NCBI GenBank assembly: GCA_963514095.1
Contig: OY741267.1
Span: forward strand, 30,780,356-30,844,355
Length of the DNA: 64,000 bases
Source: Eutrigla gurnardus
Taxonomy: Eukaryota; Chordata; Actinopteri; Perciformes; Triglidae
Direction: 5' to 3'
Below the pieces are notes generated by a model. That model saw only the letters and a program-made list of their open reading frames with translations, had not been told where the DNA came from and ran no database searches. Shown here one piece after another: positions 48,777 through 63,700 of the stretch (positions are counted from its first letter, which is position 1; every line of letters starts with the position of its first letter). A program made the position numbers and the translations under genes.

Positions 48777-51700
48777 ATGTCGGGAATTAAAAGGAAAATA
48801 GAAGGCAACGATCCCGACTACGATGACATCTCGCTGGTTCACAATAGCAAGAGAAACAAAGCGGCTGAGCATAATGGTAAGTTCGTGATCTGCACCCTGG
48901 GACAGCACACCTGCTTTACATGTTGTGGCGGCTAACAGGTGACCCAGCAGCGTTTATTATGTTCATCCTGCCTCATCAGCCAGAGAAGCAGCAGTGCAGA
49001 AGATCGAGACCATCATCAGAGAGCAGTTTTCTTTGGAGATGAAGAACAAAGAGCATGAGATAGATGTGATAAGTCAGGTATGTGGATACTCACTTCATCA
49101 TGCTACGTTTGAGTAGTTTTGAGTCAGTAATGCAGAGATAAGGAAAGTAACTCGCATACCTTTGTGTATGTTGCCAAGTCAAAGCAGAACATTTTTCAAT
49201 TAATAGTTTTATTTTGCAGCGACTCAATGAAGCCAGGAGGATGATGGACAAGCTAAGGGCATGCATAGTGGCCAATTACTATGCAAACGCTGGAATAACA
49301 AAGATCCCAGAGGTAAATTCCCACCCAGCAGCTGCCAGCGGCTCTAAGGTATTGGTGTACTACAGTAGAAGCAACCACAATGTCCTCTGTGTCCTAGCAT
49401 GCTTCTAAGAGTGACCCTGCCGTGCTGAACCACCCAGCAATCCGCCGGTTCCTGGAGTCCCCGTCCCGGTCCTCCTCCCCTCTCAACCAGGGCTCAGAGA
49501 CTCCTTCTTTGGCCCACTCGGAGTCCGAGTCCCTTTCACAACAAGGAGAGGGAGCTGAGAGGGATGGAGAGGGAGCATGGAGAGAGGATGGCAGCAGGCA
49601 GGAGCGCAGACCAGGGCGCAATACAGGCAAGGTGAATTCAGCTGACAAAGATGACCGGGTCATGTGAAGAATGCAAAGTATTATCAGCATTGAGCGTGTA
49701 TGTTTTTATTTTTCATCAAACCTGTATTGTGCTTTATTTGTCGTAGGACACATTTGGTGTGCCATTGTCCTTAGGAGCAGAGCAGAGGGTCACCTACCAC
49801 ACGACTGGAAATGAAGCCTCTAGACTTTATGCAAAAAAGACAATCGTAGTGGGGAATGTGTCCAGGTATGTAACCCAACTCAGTCATCTCTCTGACTTAG
49901 TGTGTTGTAGTGCATGTCTTTATAGTTCAGGGGCCTCTCGGGAAGTCATGGATCTGTTTAACAGAAGAATATCTGGTGATATTCCAAATTTACTCTTGTT
50001 AAAAGCAATGCAATAACAACACGGTGCTGTTTAAAAACAACCTGACGGTGGTGCACGAGAAAGATAATTTATTAAAAATCAGGTCTCTCTGCCCTCTCTT
50101 AATACTCCTAGTGGCATTTGCAAAATCCCACCACCCCCAAAAGGAAAGCACCGTTTAAATTTCTGTTTGTGAATTCGGGTCAAACTGTCAAACGAGGCGG
50201 CGCTGATCAAATATGAATAAGATTCTGATTCTGAGCACTATTTCTTGCCTCAAATGTTTTCAGTAACAATATATGTGAAACCTATGAATGAGTTATAAGC
50301 CCAGCATTGACTTCAGATTGGGGCACGTAGGAACCCTAGAGGTGATTGTTACCATTCTTGATGCAGTTGCATCAATAAAATGTCCTTTTACTTTTACTTT
50401 TACTGGGTCTGATTGATCCAGATGACTTACAGTTCCTCGAGACCGCTTGGGTCGGTGTAATTCGTAGCACATGCTGATTCTAGGAAGCCTGATTGACCAG
50501 GCCGATGTATCTCCAGCACGCTAAATGTCTCTTGATGCTAAATTGTATAGTCATTTCTCAGATGCTACAGCTTCCATAATAAGAAGGTTGTCTTTGCTCT
50601 CTGTCTCTCACCCTCAGGTACATTCCCCCAGATACACGGGAAGACAATGACCAGTCTACCCATAAGTGGATGGTGTACGTCAGGGGCTCCAGGAGGGAAC
50701 CCAGCATCGACCACTTTGTAAAGAAAGTCTGGTTCTTCTTGCATCCCAGCTACAAACCCAATGACCTAGTGGAAGTCAGGTTTGTTTTTGTCTTTTTTTT
50801 CTAATTCGTTGTACACACATTTTCTGATATATGCAGGGCTTCACACTTGTTACACAAACTAGCACTTGACTGCTGTTTTATGTGGCTGCCTCAGGCAACA
50901 ATAGAAGTCAGAGCGATGGCGACAAACTACAGATTTACCCTCACATGTGGTGTTGCCCATAGACACAGTGTTTACTTCTGAACTTACCTTACTATTCTAA
51001 GTTAGTGGTTTGCTCCACCTCTTTCCATGCACTTCTTGCCAGTCTGATGGAAGTAAGGACCAGGATGCGTAAGAGACTGTGTTCATCATCAAGTCTGCTG
51101 ATTTTCACATTTTGTAATGCAGACTCGGCAGTAAACACACAGTTATGAAAATCCTCTAATAATCAGTGCCCCCTTGTGGATATTTGTTGATGCAGATCAT
51201 CCAGCCTAGTCCCTGTCAGTCATAGCTGAATGTAAAAAAAACATATTTTTTATGCAGATTGTACACACACATCATGAGGTGGAGTCTGTGACATAATTTA
51301 GCACACAATGAGTCAGACTACAAGTCAACATCAGCATGACTAATAGTGGCCACACCTACACAGTGTAGTCACTGAGAAAAACGTGTGTTCAGGGGTTTGG
51401 CTTGTGTCTTACAGTTCCTTCAGGAGTCTAGGAGGAACATAACGTTTAGCCTCAGGTTATGAAAAGTCTCATTTAATTTCTATTCTGTAAAAAATGGCGA
51501 CGGATTTAAATGTGCCCATGGCTTCTAAATAAATGATCTCTTTCATTAGTCAGCAATCCTTATCCGGAGCTGTAGCCTCCTGGCTGTTTCAGCTGACAAG
51601 GCACTCTCGTTGCCGTAGCAGCTGCTCATAAGCTCCCTCTGACTGACTCGAGTCTTCATTCCCAGTGAACACAGGCCAAGTGCTCTCTGCTGACTCTCGA

Positions 51701-54700
51701 CACAGCTTCAATGTAGATGAAGGGGTGTACGAAACTAAGACAAAAATCACTCATGGGGTATTTGTTAATAGACAGTGACTGGTAATATGCACACACACAT
51801 GTATATGCCCTTGTAAAGTCATGCAGTGAGCTCAGTCTCTGTTGTGTGTGTGTGTGTGTGTGTGTGTGTGGATGAAAAACTCTATTTTGATTCATAAGGC
51901 TTCTTGAATGTTTTTGTTCTCAGTGAATCGCCCTTTCATTTAACACGTCGTGGTTGGGGTGAATTTCCTGTGAGGATCCAGATCCATTTCAAAGACCCTC
52001 GCAACAAACGTATTGACATCATCCACCAGCTAAAGGTCAGACCACATCATGGGCGTGCAGCACATTGTTTGCTTGTTTTCCTCTTCAGACTGAGACGTGT
52101 GGCGTTTTTACACATCTGGGTGTAACTGAACCTCCTGTGGAGGTCCAGGTGTCTCTATGATGTCCCGTGGTTTATGGTGACTTCTGTACTGCCACTGGTA
52201 CATTTCAAGTTAGGTACTGATGGTATAATTTGACCTACTTAATTGGTGTGGAAACAAACACCATAAATTAAAGAAAATATAGGATTCAGGATTTAGTAGG
52301 ATCACCTATGATAAATATTGTGTGATAAAATACTTTGGACATACTGTGTATTGCAACTAGACAATAAAACCTCATTTCAATTGTTAGTAATTTGACTTAG
52401 CCCACTTTTCTTAAGGATGGGTTAAATGCAGGTCGGCTGTCGTGTATGTACCTGTATGTATATGACTTCTAATAAAGGTTTACATTTTTAGTTTCACAAA
52501 TAGTGATTATAATTCAGGTCTCCAGTTCACCACCTCCTCTTTACAACTTAAACTCTATAAAAGTCTTTATTTTGAGCTATGTGTTCTTTTCCTACAGCTG
52601 GACAGAACGTACACTGGGCTGCAGACACTCGGGGCAGAAACTGTAAGTTCTAAATGTTCACTCTGATTCCTGCAGGGATATTTTTATCCTCGGAGCTTTA
52701 CTTTGACAATTGGCTATATTTGTTCCAGGTGGTTGACGTGGAGCTCTACAGGAGCTCTCTCGGGGAGGACTACATCCCTCAGCCCTCTTCCTCCAAGGTG
52801 ACTCACAGAGCAGCCAGCCCTACGTTGGCCACCTCCCTGCCTCAGAGTTATGGACGCTCCAGTTCTCCCATCTCACACGATCCCAGTGTAGACAAAGGTA
52901 TGCATACAGAAACACTGGTCATGAAAAAGTGTATTAACACTGTAGTAATTAGAGGGTTGTTTATGACCACTAATAACTGTTTTGTTTGTACCATGAAGAC
53001 CCACATGCACACACAAAAGTGTGCAGATGATGGCGATACACAGTAAAGAAACATAGCATTGCACCATTAAAGGCAGTGAAGAAAGAAGGAGACTTTGCTA
53101 GGTAGTAAATGTGGATGTAAACAATGCAGGATTTGGAACATTTTAGAAATTGGCTTATTTTAATGTGTTTCATGCATTATTTAACATGTTTGTTAGGCCT
53201 CAAGGATACACACAGTTTGATTTTGTGAGAAATTGAATGTAAACACAACGGTACGTTAAAGACAACATGGTTTTTGTGCAGCACTCATACCCAGGTGGCC
53301 ACCCTGCTTCCTCAGTTACAAGATACTCATATTTATTGAATGATGAGCAGCATTCTCATTTACAAAACCAATATCTTTCCAAAAACAATGAAGAAAAATA
53401 TATTTTTTACATAATACGGTTGGAGTTTTGTACTCTTAAACTGTAACTACATTTGTAAATCTTTCAAGGAATATGTAACTCAACTCCAGATGAGATTGAA
53501 AGGGAGTATAAAGGAACTAAACTCTCATTCCCTCCTAGCTTTCATCAAAACGGAGATTGGCAGGTCTACAAGCGGCCATAGCTCCGGCCTCGCTGCAGGT
53601 GAACCCACTCCAACTCGACCCAAAGTCAGCGACAGGATCACTCTGGGTTCTCATGGCAACTCGGCCTTCCAGCCTATTACAGCAAGCTGTAAGATTGTCC
53701 CTCAAGGACAGCCACCCAGTCCTGCTGCGTCTCCTGGGAAATCATTTCAACCAATCACCATGAGCTGTAAGATTGTGTCAGGTAAATGTCTCCACCCAGT
53801 GGCCATTTGACATTTGCATGACACCTTGCAGCCATTTTTTATTTATTTATTTATTTTTTAAACCCTTTTATTTCAGATTTTATTCACAGGCAGGAAACAC
53901 TTGACTGTCTTGATATTAACTCTTCCACTATTCACACTGTATTTTACACACTTCGTTACCTGGCGTTGATGCTCATCCTTCCTTGGTCTAATTATTTAAA
54001 AAGCAGCCATTGTTACCTCACCAGAACAAGACTACTCATGAGCTCTTCCAGCCACATTTTTGTTGTTGTAGGCAAAATTCATAGAAATCTGCAGAAATAA
54101 ATGTTTCCGCTTCATTAGACTTCTTCAAATCTGCCTCATGGATAGTTTAATTTGGGCCAAATTGCCACAAATTCAATTAATGTGAGCTTGACCAGCAGTG
54201 ATGTGTGTGACATCATTCATAGGCTGGTGCCAACCAAGAATTCATCATCATACATCATTCATCAAGGAACGACTGTACATCGTTTACACATTCATATATT
54301 TGTTACTAACATCCCAATTATTAATTTTATAGCCGGTGTACTTTCTTACCAACAGGGTCTCCCATCTCCACCCCGAGCCACTCCCCGCTGCCTCGCACAC
54401 CCACCACCTCCACTCCTGTCCACAGCAAGCAGAGCGCTTCATCAGTCCTCAATAACCCTTACATCATTGTTGACAAGCCCGGCCAGGTGATCGGCATGGC
54501 TTCCTCATCCACCGCCTCCACAGGTACACATCCCTACTTCATGCCAAAGTGCTGCTTGAAAATGGGAAGCGGACATCGAGAAGCGGTGTCTAAACCGCCC
54601 ACATAGAATATATAAAAAACATCTGTGAGAACGAACAAATGAACAGTACCCTCTTGACTCTCCCTAACTCTTTCTCTATTTCTCTCTCGTTATTTCCGTA

Positions 54701-57700
54701 CTGTTTTCTTTCTCGTTCAGCCCCTTGTACTCTATTGAACTCTTCCCCTCTTCTGTTTGTTGCCATGTCTCCATCTGTTCCTGTGTGTCTTTTGCTTCTG
54801 TACTCATAAAGTATGACGTGTAGTGAGTCAGCAGGATGGTTGCTGGATGAGAGGTTACCATGGTGACTAAGCTGCTCTGTTTCACCGCCAGATTAGGAGG
54901 ACCCAATGCTCACATCAAGTTTTGTATGTGTTTGTGTGTGTATTTCCCCGATGAACGAGGTGTGCGGTTTGTGCACTGTCATGTGAAGCATTTTATGTAT
55001 GCGTCACCCCATCATGGAGTATCATCTCACATCACCGAGGCGATCGCATTTACTTCCTCACATCAGCAGCATCACTTCATATTCCACTAGATTGCTGACT
55101 CTTTCACTCCCACTCAGCCACTCCAATTCTTCCTCCACAAATACACAGCTCAACCGGTGCTGGCAGCAGGGCCGGAGTGCCAGCAAGAGATATCTTATCA
55201 AGCTGGATGATGTGGGTGTTGTGGCTGAATCACCAATCCTAGGATAAAACACATTTTAATAGAGCAGGCAGGGGATGAAACTTGGTTGCTCGGCTTCAAC
55301 ACCCACGTCACCCCGACAGGGACCGATCACCTCGCAACACATTGGTGTCTGTGGAAAGGATGGCAGGAACTGCAGTTATCATCACCAGGACAGTTCTCTG
55401 CTCCATGTCTTATTGTGTGTGTGTGTTTGTGTAAATTACTTCACAGGAAGCCCGACAGCCAAACAGTCTGTTGCTCAAGGCGCACGTTCTCCTGCCCCCA
55501 AAGTTCACTCTGGCACCTTCCTGTCATCAGGGGTGAAGGTGAGTTGGCAGTGTCAGAAATTGTACGCTGTCACGAATTGTTAAGAGCTAAAACATATTTA
55601 TTTATGGTTCTGTTTCCACCGATGTGAAGTGTCCTGTATCTTTAACAAAGTGTGTTATTAATAGTAAGCCAGAGTGCTATCTTCAGCAGATGTGACTGCC
55701 TTGGAAAGCTATTTAAATGGGACATCACTCTAAAGGAAGGAGGCGGTGCAGTTAGCTTTGCAGAAGCACAACTGCATGGTTCTGTTTCACTCAGTGTCAA
55801 TACCACGCTGTAAAAATCCCTCCACTCCTACATGCTAATCATCCCGTCCCCATCCACGAAGAAGGAAATTTGATTGAACTTAAAATTTCTGTTTTATCAC
55901 AGTGGTACTCAGATTCTACAGTTGTCTCTCTTTCTGGCTGTTGGCATCTGCTATGGTGCTCGAGGCCAGGGCTGATTGGGAATGTAAAAACCGCTCTTTG
56001 ATGAATAAATTATGAAACTCCTCTCTGCATTCTGTACAAAAAAAAAATAAGGGGATCTTAAATTTAAAAGTTGTGTGCTTTTTAAATTAGAGAGTCAAAT
56101 TTACAGCGACGACAACAGCTACAATATCTACAAGCTGTTGTTTTTCCTTTAACCGGCCTTCCTGTGACAATCCTTCTCTCCATGTGGACTCCAGGTTATT
56201 ATCAAGCAGGAGCCGGGGGAAGTCTCAACACATCAGCAGCAGATGGTTTCCACAGTAACCAGCCAGCAGCAACCTGCTGCCACATCAACACACCAGTTTG
56301 TCGCAGTGAAGGGAGGTCACATGATCTCCATGTCGGCCCAGAAACAGGCAGGAGGGGCCGCAGGGGCCACGACGAGCAAGGTCGGTCTCAAACGCCTCTT
56401 GCTTGTAGCCACAAACACTTAATCATTAACGCATCAGTCATATTGATTGTGATTTACTTATGTGCTCTGAAAAGTCATTCTAAAGCTGTATCTGTCACTT
56501 CTCTCATTTCTAGCTGTTAGGCATTCCTGTTAGCTCGACGCTTCAGTCTGCGGTCAAACAGGTAGCCATCAGCAGTGGACAGATTCTGGTCGCCAAGGGC
56601 AACCCTTCTGCCTCCAAGGTGATGGGCGGGAAGCAGGTTTTGGCTCAGGGAGTCGCTAAAGCCATCGTCAGTGGAGCCAGTGGCATCTCTGGTCAGCAGG
56701 CTGCTGCCAAGGCGGCTGGTGGTTCAAGTGGCAAGAGTGGAGGTCAGAGTTCACACACACACACACACACACACTATACACAGGTTCATATAACACTAAG
56801 GCAGCACAAATAAATGTAAAATGATATATAATAATAACAAGTTCTACACATATTGAAATGAGATGTGCACATTTTATGGAGTTGTATATTAACTCACTAT
56901 TGTGTTTGAATCCTTCTCTGACTCAAATGTATAGATCATGTACGTAAGCTTGTACTTGGACCCTAGTCATGTTCAGGTTTTGCCAAGAAAAATATGTTCA
57001 CATTATTTCAATCAGGAGATACTTAATATATCGTTAAGGGGAATTTATTAAATGGTGCACATTAAGATGAATAGAGAAGAGTCTTTGGGAATTGGACCAC
57101 ATCATGCTGTAGATTATTAAAGGGGGTAGTTGTGCCAAGGTTAGTCCAGGAACATTCCCCCCTGGAGGGTAGTGGTGATCAAAGGAGTTGGCTGAAGTAC
57201 CAATGATGGGATGTGAAGCGGGACTGGGCCCTAGATATCATGCAGACTGGAGGTTTGCATACCGATGCAAACCTCACACTGAAATGACAACTGATCACAA
57301 CAGAGATGAGGACAGTATTCAAATTTGACAACAATGATTGGCTTAGGGACATTGATTTGAATCTGATTGGTTTAAATAGTAGGAGTCAGAGGAAGATTGA
57401 CAGAGAGATTTGTGAAGGATGAGAGTGTAAAGAGTCTTCACAGCCAAGCTTTATTCATTCACAGTACAATTTCAGAGGTGGGTGAATAATATTTTTCTTC
57501 TTTCTGCATATGACCTCAGTGATGGCAACTCTTCAGTTGCCAGCCAACAACTTGGCCAATCTGGCCAATTTGCCTCCAGGCACCAAGCTCTACCTGACCA
57601 CCAACAGTAAGAACCCCTCGGGGAAGGGCAAGCTGCTTCTCATCCCACAGGGAGCGATCCTCCGGGCCTCTAGTGCAGGTGAGACATCCCACATTCATCT

Positions 57701-60700
57701 TTGTATTGGTTTCAGTTCAGTAATAAATATATGAACCTCTGGTGACTCGGTACGCAGGGTTCGTGTCCCACCCTGACTTGTTCTCCCATGCCTCATGCTG
57801 TAGACATCTGTATTAAAAATGTTGTCGCTCTCGGTTCATCATAAACTTTGTTAAAAGGAAGAAACCCACTTCTGAAGTGACTCTGCACTTAAAGCATGCT
57901 GGTGGCAGTTCCAGATTTTGGCAGCAACCTTCAGGATAGTGAGTCAGTGAGTTTATTCTACATGTACTGTCAGCTCGGATCCCTCACACGGCAAACTTCC
58001 TGTCAAATCACAGTGAGATTAAAGAGATTAAGCAGCATCCTGTATTTTATCTTAAATACAAATTTCCCAGCAGTAAACCAACATTAATCTGTAGAGCTTT
58101 GCTTCAGAATCATTCGTCTCAATACAATACTTTCACCTCTTTGAAATTAGACAAATGCATACGTAGAAGATGCGCTCTAATTTGGGATAAAGAATAACAG
58201 GATTGTTTTTCCGATTTGAGACTGGTGTGTATTTTGGCTGTCTGTAATTTAGGTCAGCAGTCCCAGAGCAGCTCATCAGCAGGCGCTGGCAGCTCTCAGA
58301 CCTCCTCCTCCTCGTCCTCCTCTTCCTCTTCCAGCAGTTTGCCATCCAACCTCTCCTACACATCCTATATCCTAAAACAGACCCCGCAGGTGGGTAGAAA
58401 TGCATTTACATCAGACTATAAACATTTATTCTCTTATATAATATACACTTCTTTGATATGCTTTGTTCTTGACTCTCATTTTTGTTAACTAGAGCATTTG
58501 TGTTTATTTCAGCCATGTTGGAAGTGCTTAATCAAAGTATGTGGGGGAAACTGAAGGTCTTTTGCACATTTAGTATTCTTGCCACAGTTAGAAAATTAAC
58601 TTATTTTAGAGGTTATTCCTTTATGCCATGACAGGACTTGCATTCACATCCTGCAAATGGGGTCTCCTTCCTTGGTGAATCTCAGATCTCTGTATTCTAG
58701 TAGAAAGGTTGAGCCTGTGTGTCCTGGATTAGACACTTTCATTACAACAGCATTGATCCTGTACTCAGCTTTGGAAGAGCACTGTCTGTGCATCGTCCCT
58801 TACAGCAAATAATGAATTTGTCTGCAGAGGTTTCCACCTACATTTAAAGTAAAGAACCTAGGCTGCACTTCCTAATATAATCAATCTTCAAAGGATGTTG
58901 CATTGATTTCAAATAAGGCTAATTCAATATTCTGTTTAAAGGTATATAAAAGATAAAGCAGATGATACATTTTACATGCATAGACATTCATCAAAATGTG
59001 CTGCACAGCATAATATGAGTTACATGTTCATTTTAGCTTTAAGATGAGTACTGTGTCCTGTTTTTTTCCTACTTTGTTAATGCTGTGTGGTTTACCCAAC
59101 TGAATTTAGGTCATGACAATTTCCCTAACTGTGACTACAATCAAAGTAAAATGTTGTTGGAATTTTTGACCCGGTCCCTGCTTGTCCACAGGGCACGTTT
59201 CTGGTTGGCCAGCCAGCACAGGGTTCGGGGAAGCAGGGAGCTTCAAGTTCAGCGGGTCACGCAGCATCATCTCCAGCCACTGTTACGCAACAGGCGATCC
59301 GGGTCACAGCTGGACAGAAGGCGGCTATCCTGGCTCAGGTCAGCATGGGTCCTCTACGCTGTCCGATACTAATGGAAGCTGCTGTAATGACTACTCTTAT
59401 GTTGATTCCCCTTTACTGATTGGGGTCAAATTAAAACTGTATAATCACTGGATGTTTTGGAGATAGTCTATAGATTTAGCTTTCACAAACCCTGTGTGTG
59501 ACAAACTGAAGATATTGACTAGCAATTTGGATTTGACCACTTTTGCACTCCTGAAAATATGCTGTGGCTGGTTACAGAATGGATATTACAAGTAGTGTTC
59601 TGCTGTCGGAAAACGGTTTAACTGGGCTGGGATGATTCATCAACATCAGTTTTAACGGAAATATGTGGATTTGCTTAAAGTGCGTTGGCGTGTTGCCAGA
59701 ATGGCTGCATCCCCAAAGAACACGCGGCTGTTAAAAAAAAACTAAAAACCTTGTCACAGATCCTCCAAGTGTGGTCGGCAACGTGATTGTCTGAAACGTC
59801 TGCAAATTAGAAAAGGTTTACCACAGCGTTACAACAACTATGCATGACTGCTTGAATGGAAAGCATCAAGAAAGCACCGCGTCCTGATATATTAGGATTA
59901 TCAACATGCAGAACGGGACTTGAAATTGATTTTCTAAATGTTTTGTCGTCAAAAGTACTTCCTGCACTGCTGTTGTTATGGTAACGTAACATTACACCAT
60001 GCATCATCTAATGTAGTTATTCAGCCATCGTGTGATGTACCATGAGTGAGAAAATGGTTCAAACTAACATCACACTGCTTCTTCTCCTCGCCCTCACAGT
60101 GAAACCAAAATTAACATTTACCAGTGATTATCTGAATATTACTCCAGAGATTAAATAAATCCATAAATAAATAAATAAAACCATTTTAAGTCAAGTACTT
60201 AATTTAGAGTAATCGATAAATCAGTCATTACAATCCAACTAATAAAAACAGTTGTTAGGTGCAGCCCCTAATTGTCAGTGAACGGGTGATCTCCGTTTCT
60301 CAGATTCTAAACTGCACCTTTATTTGTGTGATTGTCAGGTGGTCGGCGGCTCCCAGGGTGCACAGGTGAAGTTGTCTGACGGCTCTGTGAAGACGGTCAC
60401 AGCGTCATCAGCGGGCCACTTGTCCAAGCCGGGGACGACCACGTTGAGGATGACGGGCGGAGTCATCACCGCCGCTAGTTCCACCCCCGGCTCTGTCGCT
60501 GCTGCTGCAGCAGCAACGGCCAGTCAACAACAGGCCAGTGTCACACTCCTCACATCCTGCTGTTGTATTCGGCCTGGCAGCTGTTCACTTTTAGAAGTAG
60601 TCTCAAACCAAACAGCCATTACATTTATAGTATTTCTTTGATGCCTGCAGTTTTTTTTGGCCACTAAAAAGCAGTTTGATACAAAATACTAGATTTTATA

Positions 60701-63700
60701 TTTTCCCTATTAAAAAGTAATTGGTTTGAATGTTTATGTTTGTGATTTGATGATTTTTTTCGTGGTGCAGTTGGTGCTTTTCCCGTAGAAATATTCCTAG
60801 TTGGTACATTTGTGGATGTTTTTATACTCTTGTGAGAGAGTAACTTGGAATACACAGACATTAGAGTGACCCAGTGACTGCAGTATCAAAGTCAGCCTTG
60901 TATTTGTCAGAGAGATTAGATGGTGTGTGTGAAGAGCCCCAAGCAGTCCGTCAGTGGTGGTTTGTGTTTAGGTGATTACAGCTTCAGAGTCAGTGGCCAG
61001 GCCTCATTAACTCGAGAGATGGAAACGCTCTAAAAGACCTCCTAGAGGCTCCAACAAGCAAACACAAATACGTTTACAGCACGTAACAGAGAGGAACCCT
61101 CGCTTCTCTGGAAATGTTGACATCAACACAAAAGAGGAATGCGTCACTGCTTTTCCTGTTTTGGAAAAAACGCCCTCCCCGAACTGTTAATTAAATAAGG
61201 ACTCTCTGTGAGAGAAGTTGAGTCTTTTGTCTGTGAGAATTCCATAGAACCAGTGACCTTATCGGCACGTCTAACTCTGGGAGTTGCACGGCACTGGTAG
61301 GCTTAATCAATGTATTTAATCCCTCTCAATCTAAACACCATTGTGTAAGGCAGGGTATCGTTTGAAAATACTGATTCCCATACAGATACCTCAAATCAAT
61401 ATCGATACCACAATGATAGTTTTGAATGTCCAGCCTACTAATGTGCATTAAAATAAAGTCTACCTTGTCAGACAAATAAATGCTTATTTAATTACAATAC
61501 CTCTCTGTAATTTGCCCATGTCGCTGTGTGTCTGTGCAGGCTGTCGATGGCGGGAAGTCTCAGCACCACTCGCTCCTGGTGGCCAATCAAGCAGCAGTAA
61601 TCAACGCAGCTAAGAGTGCCAGTGCTGCTGCTGGAGGCAGCCTAACGAAGACTGCCGTGGCCACCTTGGTCAAGGGTGCGGGCAACTCTGCCACAATGAC
61701 AAAGAGTGCTGCCGGTCCGACTGGAGCTGTGGTGACAGTAGCCAAAGGCATCACCAACATGCCCGTCGTCAGCATGTCCAAGGGTGCAGGAGTGGGCGCT
61801 GCGGTGGGCGTACCTAAAAGCAGCGGCACGTCATTGGTCACCGCAGCCTCATTAGTCAGCGGAATGGCTGCAGGGGGAGGGAAGACGGGTATTACTCTCT
61901 CAGGTATGCAGTATGTTCAGACAAGTTCAATTACTTGAACAAATATTACAAGTCCGGCCACAAACTTGATCTGGAATGTATTGTTTGGTCCAGGTATGCT
62001 GAAGATCCACTCGGGGGGTTCCAGCTCCCAGCAGACAGTCTTAACCATCCCTGCCAACCAGCTCAAGCAGCTGGGGGTTGGCACTGGGGCCGGAGGGGTG
62101 CAGACCATTATCATGCCTGTTGGGAAAGGTAAGTGTATGCCTGAGACGGTCTTTGGAGTCGCATCAGTAGCTTATAAAGAGAGAGTTCTCTCTGAATCCC
62201 TTCTTGAAGTAGATAAAAGGAAGTAGCATGGCATTTGAATAATACATGAAGCAGCAAAGCAGCTTTATTAAGTGCGTCTTTCTGTACTGAGTTAATTTCA
62301 TCGACACACATGACCACAGGGTGTGATTTATTTGAGAGGGACGCTCAAACATCAACTGTAGAGGATGTCTGAGTGTCTCAAACACTACTACACAACTGTA
62401 GATTCTTTCCCTCCCTGCAGTAAACCGTCTTCCTCCCCTCCTCATTTTCCATCAACTCTTAAGCCAATTTACCTAATTGGCCATTGATCCATCCAATCAC
62501 CCAACACACTGTGTGTTTTCTTCTGTGTATAGTAGTGTCTAAAGGCCCAGTCTCCAGTTCTCCCTCCTCCTCTTCCTCCACCACCCCTGGAGCATCTGGA
62601 GCTGGAGCCTCCCCTAGTCCTGCCAGGCAGGTGTCCCCCTCTCTTGCCCTGCCTCTGGCACAAGGTGAGAGGGATCCATCCTCGCTCCTCCCACTCCCCG
62701 CTCTTATCTCATTGACCTCCAACCTCCATTTTCTTCCAGTTTATCATAATGTGCTGATACTAGTAGCAATACAAACACACATTCTTCTACAAAGAAATGG
62801 TGTTACTCATATGCATCAGTGATTAATAATAACAAAAAACAGACACTTCAACACTTCAGTGTAGAATTATTGAAATGAATCTTTGTCTCTGCTTTTCTTC
62901 TGTCCCCACAGTGAAGACGGAGCCAGGTGCCAGCACAGCTGTCACAGTTGGTCCCTCTCCCCCGGTGGCTGCTCCCGTCACCACGTCAGCCCATGTCTCC
63001 TCTGCAGCTGCCACAGTCAAGCAGGAGCAAGGGGCAGATAGCGCTTCACACGACCTCATCAAGTAAGTGCTGGAACACGTCGAGTGGCAGCACATTAATT
63101 GATTCTTGGAAGGATTGGTAATGCATTGCCTGTTAAGAGGAACCGATTGTTCTCTGCACCCACGCTGGCACTGAGTCATCAGAGTGCTGCTGCGTGTTTG
63201 TATAAATGGGTTTCACCGCTGAACTTTTATTTATCATTTTAAAATGCTAATCGGCGTAGCAGTGGAAGGATTTAACAACACATTCTCTTGCAGGCAGCTT
63301 TTCCAGTAAATATGTTCTGGTAGCACACCTGACACTTGTGGTTCCTTCTCAGCACTGAGCACATAGAGACCATGATGCAGCTGCTGACGGCGGTGATGAA
63401 GAAGTTCCCTCTGATTGTGCCAGATAAGAGTAAGTGAGCTGGTATTTGGTATGGCAAAAAAAACGAATGAAAATGAATCCACTGGGTTTTGTCAAGCTGC
63501 CTAAACTCCTATTTTGTTTGTGTGTTTAGCTGAAGACTCCCATCCATTCTGTGCCTCCTCAACAGAACAGTATTACTCCTGGACTATTGGCAAGCGCAGA
63601 GCATCAGAGGTGACATTCTGTTGTTTTGTGTGCAAGTGATGATGAAAATTCAAAGTTTTTTCCCCTTCACTACTTTCTTGCATTGTATTGACTGTTTTAT

